From Bradysia coprophila (lineage: Eukaryota > Arthropoda > Insecta > Diptera > Sciaridae): a stretch of 64,000 nt of DNA. A program made the position numbers and the translations under genes. Shown here piece after piece: positions 37,101 to 49,800 of the stretch. Where the stretch lies: NCBI RefSeq assembly GCF_014529535.1, contig NW_023503307.1, positions 5,022,599 to 5,086,598 on the forward strand. The letters are read 5' to 3'. Within the stretch, counting starts at the first letter, position 1. Each line of letters opens with the position of its first letter. The notes beneath the pieces were generated by a model, which was given only the letters and a program-made list of their open reading frames with translations, was not told the origin of the DNA and did not search any database.

Positions 37101-40100
37101 ATTTTATTTATCGTATGCGTCATTACAAAGTACTACACAAATATCACAGTTGAATTACATTCGTCAGAAAAAATTTATCACATTTGTTACATACATCGCT
37201 TTCACAGCTGAAGGTCCAGCCTTTTGAGCCACTCTATTACACTGGCTGTTGCCTGGTGCACCTCTCCAAGGTTATTTGAGTAGGCCCTCGTCGGGCATTC
37301 AGTTGCGATGTGCCTCATAGTCTGGTTCGGTTCACCACAGTCACATCCTGGATTGTCGGCTAGGCCCCATTTGTACATGAAGTAAGCGCACCTTCCGTGT
37401 CCGGTTCTAATGCGGTTCAGTGTGACCCATTCCTTTCTCGGAAGGTTGAAGCCTGGCACACGATTGGACGGATTTTCTATTAAGTTCTGTGGATCTCTAT
37501 TACTCCTTTGCCAATCGTCTTGCCATCGGTCCAGCACGTTGAAATTGGTCTGTTGTAAAATCTCTGCTGCTTTTAACGGCGGGCTTCTGGACACGAGCCT
37601 ATGGGACCGGATGAGCTCGAGATCGTTGTGAATAGGCAGGTGTGGGTTCGATTGAATTTTTCGAAATTCTTTGAGCAGCGCTTGTTGTCTTCGCAGTTCC
37701 GGGGGGGCTATGTTTGCTAGTATTGGGATCCACTCTAATGGTGTTGAGTTAACTGAACCAGTGATGGCACGAAGCGTTTCGTTTAGCTGAATATCAACTT
37801 TGCTGGTGTGAGAACTACAGAGCCAGACCGGGCAGCAGTATTCCGCCACTGAAAAAACTAGTGCGATGGCAGTTGTACGTAGGCTCTCGGCGTCAGCGCC
37901 CCATGTTGTCCCGCATAGCTTGTGGATTATATTGTTTCGGCTCTTTATTTTGGCTGCAGTGTTTTCGCAGTGTTTTCTGTGGGTGAGCGATCGGTCCAGA
38001 GTAACCCCAAGATATTTCGGATGACTGTTGTGCTTAACATTTTGGTCGCAGAGACGAAGCTTCAGTTGATAATTTGCTTGTTTGTTGTTTAGATGGAATG
38101 ACGTTGATTCCGTTTTCTTGGGATTCGGTTTAAGCCCCCATTTGTTGAAGTATTTCTGGAGAACCAGTAAGTCTTTGTTCAGAGTCCGCTCGCATTCCAC
38201 GAAACATTTCGATTGCACTGCTATGGCGTTATCATCAGCGTACCCAAACTTTCGGCTATCAGTGGATGGCATATCGCTGATAAAGAGATTGAAAAGAAGC
38301 GGGGCGAGAACAGATCCTTGAGGGAGGCCATTACTCAAAATGCACTTCTTGCTCCTCTCCTCGTTGATGTACACGACGAATTCTCTCCGGCTAAGCATCT
38401 CATTGATGAGAGATATGAATGTGTTGCAAGGTATCGCCTTGACAAGTTTGAGGAGTAGACCGTGTCTCCACACAGTGTCGTATGCCGATGAGAGGTCTAT
38501 GAAGACCACTGCCGTTTTGAGACACTTTTCGAATCCATATTCGATGTGAGATGTTAGCGCCAGGACTTGGTCGCAGCAGCTTCTATTGGGTCGAAAGCCG
38601 GCTTGTTCATCTGGAATTTTCAGGTCGATAACAGATTGTATGCGGTTGTAGAGTAATCGTTCAAGCAGTTTGTACATTATGCTGAGCATTGCAATCGGTC
38701 TGAAATTTGCTGCGATGTCGTCCGTTTTTCCAGGCTTCAGGATAGCTACCACTTTGGTCTTCTTCAGATCGAGTGGGAGTTTTTGTGTGTTGATGATGTC
38801 ACTGAAAAATCGGGTCAGCCAAACCCTTGCGCTTTTTCCACAGTTTGTCACAAATTCTGGAAACATTTCGTCTGGCCCAGACGCTTTTCCGTTTTTCACT
38901 TTCCGGAGGGCAACGTCGACTTCTTCAACGTTGAGTGGTCGTGAAATTTCTGAGCGAATGGCGGCACTTTTTCTCAGCAGGCGAAGGTTTCGTTTCACGT
39001 TTCTTTTGGTTTTCTGGTCTATTTTAGCTTGAGACACTTTCATAATCCTGTTTGCTATCGTTTTTGGCTTCATGTTCGGTTTTGATTTCGATCCGGAATT
39101 GCTGGCTCCTATCCGTCGCAATACAGCCCAGGCCTTTCTGCTGGAGTGTTTAAAGTCCGTGCTTTCCACTGTTTCCATCCATCGCTGTCGACGGGCATTA
39201 TCCAAAGACTGTAGTAGGTCGTCAGCGATTTCCGTATCGCCACTCTCCTCGAATTCGTTGTACAATCTCGTGCTTTCTTCAGTCCAGCATGGGATGAATT
39301 CTTTTCTGAATCCCCGTGGGATACACTTCTTGGCGGTACATTTTACTATTCTAGTAAATCTGCTGTAGTTATTTACATCCGGTTTAATCCACCGTACGTT
39401 GGCATCCAAGTTGGTTTTGAAAGCGTCCCAGTCTGCTTTTTTGAAATTCCAACGAGGTTTCGGAACGGATTCGATCAGAGGGATTCTTATTCCTATCGAA
39501 ATGAGAACAGGTCTGTGCTGGCTGTGTGGAAAATCACTGAGTACTTTCCTAGTGACGTGAAGCGGGATGTCTTGACCGTTCTTGGTGACTAGACATAGAT
39601 CTGGATTCGTTTCAGAATTCCACCTTGCAGATTTGAAAGTACCTCGCTCTTTTGCATCGAAACAGAGAAACAAGTTTTCATGTTCCATCCACTGTGTAAC
39701 AGTTTCTCCATTGGCGTCATTTTGTCTGTAGCCCCATTGAGTGTGGTGGCTGTTTAAATCTCCCGCTGTGACAGCTGGGTGACGCATTTTCGGTAGAGAG
39801 GACTCAGTCCAGGTTGCACTTGGTGGCTTGTATACGTTGATCACTGAAAGGTCGCTCACTTTCGTAACAATGCAGGACACTTCGTCCTCAGTACTGGACG
39901 CCGCGACGTTCATCCAGTTGTCGATATTTTCCCTTACATAGGTCGCCGAGCCATATTGGCGATGGAAAGTTGCACCCGCCACTATGTATCCGTTTATTGT
40001 TCCCCTCCGTGTTAGAGAGATTTCGTCGGCAGTGTGTGTTTCTTGTGCAACTATAACATCTGCTTTGCATGATTTTGCCAGCTTTCCCAGGTATTCGCTC

Positions 40101-40391
40101 TTTGACTGGCTAATACCTTCTACATTAATCTGTAAAATGCACAGCGATGGTCCAACGGTTCTGGTCGGGAAATCGGTTGTCGATTGATTCGTCGTAGTCA
40201 TGTTGTCTTATGTGATGAATATTCTATTTGCATAGAAAACTTTGTTGTCGAGAGGTAATTCGAGAATTACAGGTTCGACCATGCAAAATGTAATCTTCCG
40301 GTCGTAAATTACAACGTAGCCTCGTTCCCGAGTAGATTTCTGTAAGTACAAATTGTTGTCCTGAAAGGTCTCAGAAATTCAAAATTCCCGC
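37101..40391 (-). mobile_element. non-LTR retrotransposon, near full length, 11-bp target duplication
   Basis: CGGTCGAAGCT flanks both sides (37090-37100 and 40392-40402), a target-site duplication. On the minus strand the element has about 190 bp of 5' leader, one long ORF, and a 3' tail ending in an A-rich AAATAAAATA run next to the duplication, as target-primed reverse transcription leaves. There is no ORF1, so it is 5' truncated or belongs to a single-ORF family. Confidence 0.88.
37202..40201 (-). CDS. endonuclease-reverse transcriptase (ORF2) of a Jockey-like non-LTR element
   Basis: Uninterrupted 999-aa frame. Residues about 15-235 form an APE-type endonuclease (QINVEGISQSK, IVAQETHT, GDLNSHH, and SDFPHSQHRPV at its end). 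Reverse transcriptase spans roughly 430-730: AVVFIDLSSAYDTVW near 572, GLPQGSVLAPLLFN near 627, and FGYADD, the catalytic pair, near 654. Near 950 is a C-terminal CDCG...H...C knuckle (MRHIATEC). No RNase H was seen. No stop or frameshift interrupts it, so it may be recently active. Clade assignment to the Jockey superfamily is by general resemblance only. Confidence 0.9.
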   Translation of the reverse strand: MTTTNQSTTDFPTRTVGPSLCILQINVEGISQSKSEYLGKLAKSCKADVIVAQETHTADEISLTRRGTINGYIVAGATFHRQYGSATYVRENIDNWMNVAASSTEDEVSCIVTKVSDLSVINVYKPPSATWTESSLPKMRHPAVTAGDLNSHHTQWGYRQNDANGETVTQWMEHENLFLCFDAKERGTFKSARWNSETNPDLCLVTKNGQDIPLHVTRKVLSDFPHSQHRPVLISIGIRIPLIESVPKPRWNFKKADWDAFKTNLDANVRWIKPDVNNYSRFTRIVKCTAKKCIPRGFRKEFIPCWTEESTRLYNEFEESGDTEIADDLLQSLDNARRQRWMETVESTDFKHSSRKAWAVLRRIGASNSGSKSKPNMKPKTIANRIMKVSQAKIDQKTKRNVKRNLRLLRKSAAIRSEISRPLNVEEVDVALRKVKNGKASGPDEMFPEFVTNCGKSARVWLTRFFSDIINTQKLPLDLKKTKVVAILKPGKTDDIAANFRPIAMLSIMYKLLERLLYNRIQSVIDLKIPDEQAGFRPNRSCCDQVLALTSHIEYGFEKCLKTAVVFIDLSSAYDTVWRHGLLLKLVKAIPCNTFISLINEMLSRREFVVYINEERSKKCILSNGLPQGSVLAPLLFNLFISDMPSTDSRKFGYADDNAIAVQSKCFVECERTLNKDLLVLQKYFNKWGLKPNPKKTESTSFHLNNKQANYQLKLRLCDQNVKHNSHPKYLGVTLDRSLTHRKHCENTAAKIKSRNNIIHKLCGTTWGADAESLRTTAIALVFSVAEYCCPVWLCSSHTSKVDIQLNETLRAITGSVNSTPLEWIPILANIAPPELRRQQALLKEFRKIQSNPHLPIHNDLELIRSHRLVSRSPPLKAAEILQQTNFNVLDRWQDDWQRSNRDPQNLIENPSNRVPGFNLPRKEWVTLNRIRTGHGRCAYFMYKWGLADNPGCDCGEPNQTMRHIATECPTRAYSNNLGEVHQATASVIEWLKRLDLQL

Positions 40392-40530
40392 CGGTCGAAG
40401 CTGCTACACGCACGCGCATGATAGTGGTAAAACCGTATAAAGACGTATAAACGGTTGTGATTGTTTGTATGGATCAGCTGAAAAACAGCTGAAGCTAATT
40501 TATGCTGAAAATTGACCGCCTTTGACTGTA

Positions 40531-41797
40531 ATGGCGTAATGAGTGGAATTAGGTTAATTACACCACACATATGAAAATATCATTTTTGGGAGACTCCTAC
40601 TAGTTCTGATCCTAGTACATCATAGACGGCGTTGTGTTTGCTCCTTACCTTCAGCTTATCACTGGTGAAATATTTCGGTAATGAAAGGATCAGAACTTTA
40701 AGCAGCGGAACGAGTAAAACTACATAGTAATGATCTTACCCCAAACTCTTCGTGGGTTGTTAAGGAAGGTTATTATTGTTATTATTTATCATAAGAGCTA
40801 TGTCAGTGACGACAATAATAAGCGATAAGCTTTGGAAATCGTAAATCGTTTGTTGAAGTAAAAGATTTTGAGTTATCTTTCCAAAAATACTTCAATCAAA
40901 AGTAACTGATTCGATAATAGTTCTGGTGGTATCAATGCTCTCTGAAGTATCGCCCCGTTACAAAATCTTTTACTTTATTTGTTTAGCCATGTTAATAGAA
41001 TATGATTCGCAAATGATAGAGGCTACCGAAATCGGGACGGATTTCCCAATAACTAATTTTTGTGTTTGTTGAACCAAATGAAGTACATGATTTGTAACGA
41101 GGCGCTTTCCGCTTCTACAAGATTAAGAACAAATCAAAACGATAATGAAGAGCTAGTTAATTTCAACCGATTGATGTAAAATCTGTGTCAACATATATAT
41201 GATAGAATAAGGCAGATGGCAGATTTACAGTCACTTATCCTGTCACATCTGTTATTGATAACGACGACAAAAATAATGACAAGATCTGGGTAATATGGTT
41301 TTTTATATAGTAAAATGCATGTTGCAAAAATTGAAGTACAAGATTTGAAATCAACAGATTGAAAATACTTTGATCGATGGAAGACCCGACAGTAATACTG
41401 GTGCGAAAATCCATTTAACGATTCGGGTCAATGTTCCAACGGGTCTGTTGGTGCACCTAGTGGATAGTACTCGCCAATTTTGACATGGTCGACCTGCACC
41501 GACCCACACTGTACGTAGAACATGAAAAATCGAAAAAAAATGCTACTCCGCCATACAAGTTGGTCATATGCAACAGGTTATATTTGTCGCTACCGATAAG
41601 CGATCTTTTAACATTCCATCTTCTAAATTATTTTCTGTAAAAGAGCAATTCGTATTTGTTTAATTCAAAACCAAAGCAACCTACATCCCCAATCGTATAC
41701 AAGCCTCTCCATAGCAACTTATACTTTCCTGGATAACTTACAATTTCGTTGTCTCCATATAGTTTGCTTTCAAAACAAACCACATCGACTGTAAGCA
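40531..41797. other. dynein upstream region, no gene seen
   Basis: Between the MITE and the dynein start codon; should contain the dynein promoter. AT-rich, no coding exon recognised. Confidence 0.5.
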
Positions 41798-44700
41798 ATG
41801 AACGAAAAGAAATCGCAGATCAATAAGCCGCGTAAAAGAAATTTTGTTGGTGAAAACACAATACGAAAGGTAATTTGTTGCGATCAAGTCCGTATAGACT
41901 TGAAATTGTAATTCTGTGACGTCATCTATCTAGACGACCGACTATATTCTATCTGAAGATTGCATACCATTCCACATACCGCACAAAAGGCTGAAGGAAA
42001 GCGATGAAGAGGACGTAAAAGTAAGTCAGAAAATTTTCGTATAAATTTTTGATTTTGCACCAATATTTTATTTCGATTGTCTTAAAGGTATCGCAATCAG
42101 GTAAGTGATGTACGATGAGTTACCTAACACTTTCAGTTCTTATTAGTACCGAGTATGATGCAGGTTTGATTAAAAAGAATTATGGGGGTCTACGTGCAAT
42201 GTGAGTCCTATGACAAGTTAATTCCGTTGTTTTTGCACTAAGATTGTTTTTTGTCGTTAATAAGGTTTGATTCTAACAAATTTGGACGGAATACATTACA
42301 TTCTCAAGAATCGTTACTACAAACTTTTGAAATTGTCGATCTGAACCAGCTGATCAAGGAAAAAGTTACGTCGTCCAAGGAATATGTTTTCATTTATCTG
42401 ACCTACTCGATTCCAAGGAGCAGTGAACATTTCACCCCATACAGTCTGAAAGAAGCCAAATACAGCGAAATCGATCCAAATGAATTTTATACGGTTGATC
42501 GGGAAGGAGTGACCTATTTCAGTCGCCGTGAAAATCATTTTACAAAATTGCAAATATGGCAGACGGAATATGACTTATATATGAAGATGATAAAGGTTAG
42601 CCTTTGCCTGGCATTTTATGGGTCCATAACATGAACATTTTTCAGCTAAGAACATTCAGCAAATACCGGTTGTGGAAAGGATTTAAAATTTGGCAGAAGT
42701 CAATCCATTGGAGAAAGTATTTGGAAGCGAGACAATTTCTGGAAGAGCGATTGTTTATTGCGAATCCATGGTTGGCTGGAGCTATTTTAACGTTTCGTAA
42801 GGAATATTGCGAGTTCGAAGGAATCTGTTTCATTGACGACACGACGAAACAGAACTTTGAGGTGTTCTATTTTATCGAAGCACAAATGGCAGCTTTCGAG
42901 GCATGCAAAAGTACTTTAACTGACTTCAGGAATTCGACTGCGGAAGTCTTGTGTAAGATTTGTGTAGACATTAGTAGAACTTTACGCTGCCCTTAGAAGT
43001 GTCAGACTGATATGTAATGACTAAATGCTCAATTGCTTCTGTGAAACCATTCATTTTTGTCATTGCCGTTTAACTCTTTAGATTCTCCCTTAATGAACTT
43101 AACTTACAGTTGATGCATGTCACACGGCCATCACAAAGAAAGGCTTTCAGCCGGTAGATGAAGCTTTAATTTTTACAACGAAAAAGAAGATTCGAGAAAT
43201 GTCTAGCAGCTACGTGTACAGAGCTCAAAAAAGAAGATTTTGTCTCTTGCTCACAAAGTATTTAAGCTGAAATCATCTTCTATGCAAAGCACTAAAGTTT
43301 TCCTTTGTCAACAGCTTTCTTACTTACTGTGACTACATGGCAATTACCATTCTGCACGAAATTGTTCGAAAATCTTTCCAATTTTTTGCCGATATTTTGA
43401 AGGCGCACGACATATCCGGTCCGAGTGAATATGAATTATTGAATACAGTGATTAACAAAAAATTGGAAGAACCGCGGCCAACTGAATATCCACAGGTTCA
43501 TTTAGATCGTATCATGACGTTCAGTCGAAAGAATGAAATTATTCTCTTCCAGAAATCGCTTCTCATCGCTCGACTAGTTCTTACGCCAGAGAAAGTGGAG
43601 ATCGATCCTTCGAGGTTGTTATTAACTGAGTCGTATGACTCGAATGCTAGTTATATCCGATATTAATCTTGCGATTATCACAAAATCTATTTCCAGGGAA
43701 GTAACAACCAACATTTTCACACAACTAAAAGACCTAATGTGGAATACGATCTGTAATTTCGAAAGCTTTCAAACCGATCCAGCATATCACCAGTTTACCG
43801 AGTAAAAAATAGCATTAGCACTATGTCTAAAATACGATTCTAACTGCTTTAAATCATTTTTAAGGCCGTCTATTATGGGCAAGAAAGTGGCTCGATTGGG
43901 CTGTAAGCCGCCGGACATAAAATTTGTGCTACGAAACGATACCCAGACCATCGAGAACAAGTGATTAAAAAAAAACTTTTGCCATAGAAAGTTTAAATCA
44001 TTTATTTACATCGATACTTACAGGAATTACATTTTCGAAGCCATTGATCGAGCCTATGATAAAATCGAATTGTATGTGAAGCGGTTCGAACCGATTCGTG
44101 AAAATTATGAAATCGACTTCAATACAAAGCATGAAACGCTTAAAGCTCTGCGTGATGTTAATAAGTTACGATCGTATTTGATTCGGTACACCAGTGAAAT
44201 GATCCAACTCGATGGAATGTTGTTGGAATTGAATCTTGGATTATTTGTTGTAACGCAAGCAATATTCAAGGAAAAATTTATTTCGGTTGCGAAGGAATTG
44301 TTGGATGTGATGTGCGCACATATACCGAAGTAAGTTGGAAGAATTTTTTTATTCTTCAATCGGATCTCGTGGTTCGGGTATTTCTAGAGTAATCTTTGTT
44401 TTTATTGCAAACAGAATTACAATAGAAGCCGTAGCAATTTTATCGGAAAAAGCCGGCAACACCATAGCTGAACTAAATGCCGTCCCAATAACTACCCACC
44501 AATTCGTTACCTACTTCCACTATCTCGACAATTGCCAAGAAAAAATACAAAAATTATTCTCGGACATTGATTTTGCCAACGAATATTTCGATCTGATGCT
44601 GGAGTTCGATATTTTCATTGACGATTCCGAACGAGAGATCTTCCAGGGTATTATAGGCCAAATGGAACACAATTGTTTCTTCATTACAAAATTTACCATT

Positions 44701-46808
44701 AAATTCATCTCAGGTTGCACAAATCAAATCCAAGAGGTTCAAAACACATGGAAAGCGAAGAGTGAGGAGAAGGATGTGCTTGTGGTCAAATTTGAACAAA
44801 CTCTTACCGAAGACATTAAGCAATTGTTCGATGAAGTAGCCAGTATACAAGAAGATGTGACCAAGGACTGGTTAATCGATGAAAATTCAAATGGCACTCA
44901 AGTGAAAGAGTTTCTGGTGAATTTGGCCGATCGTTTATCCGTGTGCGTTTCTCAAATGGACGAATATCGAAACTACCAGAAGGAATTTAGGGTATGTATC
45001 ATAAATCCAACGTTATACCAGTATATTGAACCCATTCGTCCGCACAGCTGAATAGAACCAGAGTTGATGCACTGGACTTAGCGCAAAAAGACATAAAACT
45101 GCGACAATTGCTCTGGGAAACAAGCGAAGAATGGGAAAGTTCGATGCGTACGTGGTATGAAGAGCCATTCAGCAATTTAAATATAGAAAATGCAACCACT
45201 TTAACTGCTAAAACGTTGAAGAACTGTACAATGTTTGAGAAGAATTTCCCGGAAAATGCAATTGTTTCCAGAGTGCGAAAATCAGCCGAAATTTTTAAAG
45301 TAAAATTGCCGGTATTCGCTCATTTGCGGAATCCGACTCTAAAAGGGGTAAGTGTACCCATGTGCTTCCCTTAACGGTATATTTGTACAACCAAGTTTTT
45401 TCGCAGCGCCATTGGTTCCAAATCGAGCAACTATTGAGTCTCAAAATCTTATCAGACGATTCGATTACATTAGAATCCTTCGAAAAGGCGAACGTATTGG
45501 ATCCACAAATTTCCGACCAAATGTCTAAAATCTGCGATCAAGCGGCAGCTGAATTCGATGTGGAAGGCCTACTCAAAAAGGTTGAAGGTCTATGGGAAGA
45601 ATTTAATTTATCGGTCGTTCAACATCGTGATGCCAAGGACGTTTATATTTTGGGTGGATTGGACGAATTACAAATTGCATTGGATGAAGCTTACATCAAT
45701 GTCAATACGATTTTGGCTTCACGGCATGTCGGTCCATTCAAGGATTCGGTTCTGAATTGGCAGGCTGCTCTAAATCTATTCTCTGAGAACTTAGACGAAT
45801 GGTCGGCATGCCAAAACTGTTGGATCTATTTTGAGGGAATATTTTCGGCTCCGGATATACAGCGACAATTGCCCAATGAATCTCGTCTGTTCAACGTAGT
45901 CGATAAAAATTGGAAAGACATCATGAGACGATGCTACAAAATGCCACTGGCTCTGCCGATCATGACCGATCCGAATGTTTTGAAAATCATGAAGTATAAC
46001 AACGCTTGTTTGGAACAGGTGAACCGATCATTGAATTCGTACCTGGAAATGAAACGAGTGTCCTTTCCCCGCTTTTATTTCCTGTCCAACGACGAGCTAC
46101 TCGAAATTCTCGCACAAACACGCAATCCGCATGCAGTTCAGCCATATCTACGGAAATGTTTCGATGCAATGGCGAGAATTGAGTTTGGTGTCAAGAAAAA
46201 TGTGGCCGGGAAACTGGAACCAACTGATGATATACTGGCAATGATCTCACCGGTACTGTTAGACTTTTAAAGTTTCCATTTGAATTCAGTTCACGGAACA
46301 AAATATTTTTCTTTCAGGAAGGCGAAAGAGTAGAATTCGATCCGGTAAACCACTGCTCGCCTTGAAAACAATATTTCATTCACATACCGTAACTTAATTG
46401 TCACTTTTAGGGTCTGCGAGTTCGAGGTGCTGTTGATGAATGGCTCGGTCACGTTGAGCAAGCGATGTTTGTAGCATTAAAGCGTTGCATGCGAATCGCA
46501 TACAGGAGCTATCACAATAAGGATCGATCAATATGGTTTCAAGACCATGCCAATCAAATTGTGCTGACCATTTCCCAACAGCAATGGGCAAGTGATGTTC
46601 ATAATATTCTCGATGGCGAACAGTCGCAAGTTCCTGAGAAGATGAAGGACTTTAAGCAGAAATTGTCTTTGGACTTGAATAAGTTGACTGCCATCGCCAG
46701 AACTGAGGTCACTTCTCTGTTGCGAAAAGTCTTGTGCGCTTTAGTCACCATCGACGTGCATGCAATGGAAACGATTTCGAATTTAATCAGAGAGAATGTT
46801 GCTGACTC
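41798..46808 (+). other. dynein heavy chain exons 1-16: tail and linker
   Basis: Exons: 41798-41869, 41934-42020, 42088-42100 (13 bp), 42137-42200, 42265-42595, 42646-42952, 43110-43257, 43315-43614, 43697-43801, 43865-43960, 44024-44329, 44415-44991, 45048-45347, 45407-46252, 46318-46344, 46411-46808. The N-terminal tail binds intermediate and light chains. The linker, which swings during the power stroke, is recognisable from RHWFQIEQL and [17 protein letters not shown]. The intron after exon 3 is only 36 bp, far below the rest, so exons 1-3 need transcript support; the start codon at 41798 ([14 protein letters not shown]) is the best candidate seen. Confidence 0.8.
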
Positions 46809-49800
46809 GTAATATCGAAATTTTATCATCTAAATTACAGGAAGCTTGAGAGACTCTAGCCTCTTTGTATTGCAGGAGCGACTTCAATTGGGTGAAAATG
46901 TTACGATACTACTGGGTGAGTGCATCCGAAACCATCGACGTAAAAATGTCTTCAACAACTCTGCCTTACTTTTACGAGTATTTGGGCGCAGGAGGAGTTT
47001 TGGTAATTCTACAGCCACATTGAACTGCATGACGAAACTAACAGAACCGTTCAATATTCTTAAAGATCATTACCCCGCTAACGGATCGATGTTATTTGTG
47101 CCTGATGGGTGCGCTACAAATGGACTTAGGTGGAAGTATTGCAGGCCCGGCAGTGAGTCATTTTTGCTCGGCGGTTGAACTTCATTGATTAAAAATGATT
47201 TTTCATTGAACAGGGAACTGGAAAAACGGAGACCACGAAAGATTTAGCCAAAGCATTAGCTAAACATTGCATCGTATTCAATTGTACTAACAACCACCAC
47301 ATTAATTAAACCATTCGTTTCACTCAACAACTGATGTTCTTGATGCAGGCTCTGACGGATTGGACTACAAAATCATGGGCCAATTTTTTTCGGGTCTAGC
47401 CCAATCAGGTGCCTGGTGTTGTTTTGATGAATTCAATCGTATCGACATTGAAGTATTGTCGGTGATTGCTCAACAGTTGATTACTATCAAGAATGCTAAA
47501 TCGATGCAAATGACCCGATTTATGTTCGAAGGGAATGAAATCAAACTGAATAACTACTGTGCGACATTCGTCACGATGAACCCAGGTGATGATCGTAGAT
47601 TTGTTTGAAACTTGTGAAATTTTCAAAAATTTGCTCCTAGGTCCTGACCGAAATAAAATTTAAATTTTTTATTTAAAAAAAATATTTAACCACACGCAGG
47701 CTACGCTGGCCGTTCAGAACTACCCGATAATCTTCGTGCTCTGTTTCGACCCATATCGATGATGGTACCGGACTACACATTGATTGCCGAAGTTATTTTG
47801 TATTCTGAGGGATTCGAATCGTCTAATATAATGGCCAAGAAAATGGTGCAAATGTACAAACTGTGCAGCGAACAATTGAGTCAACAGGATCACTATGACT
47901 TCGGTATGCGAGCGGTGAAGAGTGTTTTGGTAAGAAGCTTCTTTCGTTTATAAAGTTTAAAATGTTTTGACAACGTCTTTGACAAGGTAATGGCTGGAGC
48001 GCTCAAACGAAGCAAACCAGATCAGTCTGAAGATGTAACCCTCATCACCGCATTGCGAGATTCAAATCTTCCGAAATTTTTAGCACTTGATGTTCCACTA
48101 TTTACTGGTATACTGGGCGATCTCTTTCCCGGCATTGATCTGCCTGTAATAGATTACGGTGATCTACAGAAGACAGTTGGTAAATGGCTTTTTTCATTTA
48201 TTTCATTCCTGATCCGATTCCAATTTATTTATTTGAAACAGAGAATTGCTACATCAAAAATGGTCTTCAACCGGTGCCGGCTATGGTCGCAAAAACAATT
48301 CAATTGTACGAAACTATGGAGATAAGGAGCGGTGTTATGTTGGTTGGATTGGCAGCATCCGGAAAAACTTCAATTCTTAACAATCTTTCGGCTACATTAA
48401 GCCAACTTTACGCGGATGGCGTTACGCATCCACTGTATCGCCCAGTAGAAATTCGAACAATCAACCCGAAAGCCGTTAGCAGTGACGAGCTTTACGGCTT
48501 CGTGAATTCTACGACTCTCGAATGGAAAGACGGTCTATTAGGTTTGGCAGTACGGTCCGCCTGCGTTGTGACGGAAGAAATACACCAGTGGATCGTTTGT
48601 GACGGTCCTGTTGATGCTGTATGGATTGAAAATTTGAATACGGTTCTAGATGACAACAAAATGTTATGTCTGGCTAATTCGGAACGCATCAAATTGACAC
48701 CATGGATTCACATGGTATTCGAGGTGCAAGATTTGGCACAAGCTTCACCGGCCACTGTGTCTCGTTGTGGTATGGTTTATGTTGATCCGCGCAATCTTGG
48801 TTGGTTCCCATTGATAGAATCGTGGCGACAGGCATCTTCAGCCGATTTGTGGAGCGACGAACTGTTGGATTTCGTTGTTACATTGTTTTCGACATACGTT
48901 AACGATATTCTACATTTCGCTACGTTGAATTGTAGCGGAACAGTGCAGCAGGTTACAGTCAGCAAAATGAATATGATGTGCACATTACTGACGGCAATGG
49001 CCACAAATTGTGACGGGCTGAGCTACATGAACAAGAGTGATGCAAAGTTATTGATAATTAAAATGTTTGCATATTCGTTGCTGTGGTCCGTTGGGGGATC
49101 CTATGACGATGATTCCAAGCAAAAACTTGAGAAATGTGTCGTAGATGCTCTTCGAAATGATCCCAGAGTTAAAACCGACGAGTCTTGCTTGCCACCTGGT
49201 TCGCTGTGGGATTATAAAGTTAATTTACAGTTACATGTTTGGGAACAGTGTCTGGACTTTCGAACACAGTACGCATTCGATCCGAATATTCCATTTTTTG
49301 ATATTTTAGTGCCTACAAAAGACACCGCAAGGTATGGTCATATTTCAGACATTTTACATATCGCACGTTATCCGTTGATGTACACTGGTGAAACAGGTAA
49401 GGTGGACTTTGCAAAACATTCGAATTTCCATTCATTAAAACTACACGGGAACGTAGGTGTCGGTAAATCGGTATTGGCCAAGGAAATACTGAAAGGACTC
49501 TCATCGGAAAATATTCTTACGGTCTTTATGAGTTTTTCTGCCCAGACTAGCAGCAGTATCACTCAAGAAATGATTGAGTCCCGTTTGGAGAAACGCGAGA
49601 AAACAGTTCGTGGTCCGCCCATTGGAAAAACGATGGTTTTCTTCATAGGTAATTATAACAGCGTCGACACAGATGTTTTGAACACTATCACTAAATGCAA
49701 ACCATCTCATCTTCCTTTCTGACTTCCTTTTAATGTTTCTTTGGTTACTAATCATTGAATAAACCTTCTTTGTAGATGACGTTAACATGCCGAAATTGGA

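Larger units (their letters stand above)
36994..40530. mobile_element. TA-flanked palindromic MITE (Tc1/mariner-like), split by a retrotransposon
   Basis: TA plus CAGTCGAAGGCAGTCAATTT at 36994 onward and its complement ending CTG-TA at 40528-40530 form inverted arms of about 60 bp that include TTTTCAGCATAAATT and GCTTCAGCTGTTTTTCA. Only 37101-40391 interrupts them; without it the element is about 240 bp. TA target and CAGT-type ends are typical of Tc1/mariner-derived MITEs, which is the basis of the family call. Confidence 0.75.

Noticed and set aside
38670-39032. Plus-strand open frames inside the retrotransposon
   Set aside because: Antisense shadows of the 999-codon reverse transcriptase frame.
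46846-47178. Apparent frame breaks in the dynein AAA1 region suggesting a pseudogene
   Set aside because: Resolved by short introns at 46809-46875, 47003-47065 and 47153-47213 with good splice sites and correct phase.
49397-49456. Apparent 20-residue insertion in the AAA3 P-loop
   Set aside because: It is an in-frame 60-bp intron; removing it restores GETGVGKS.
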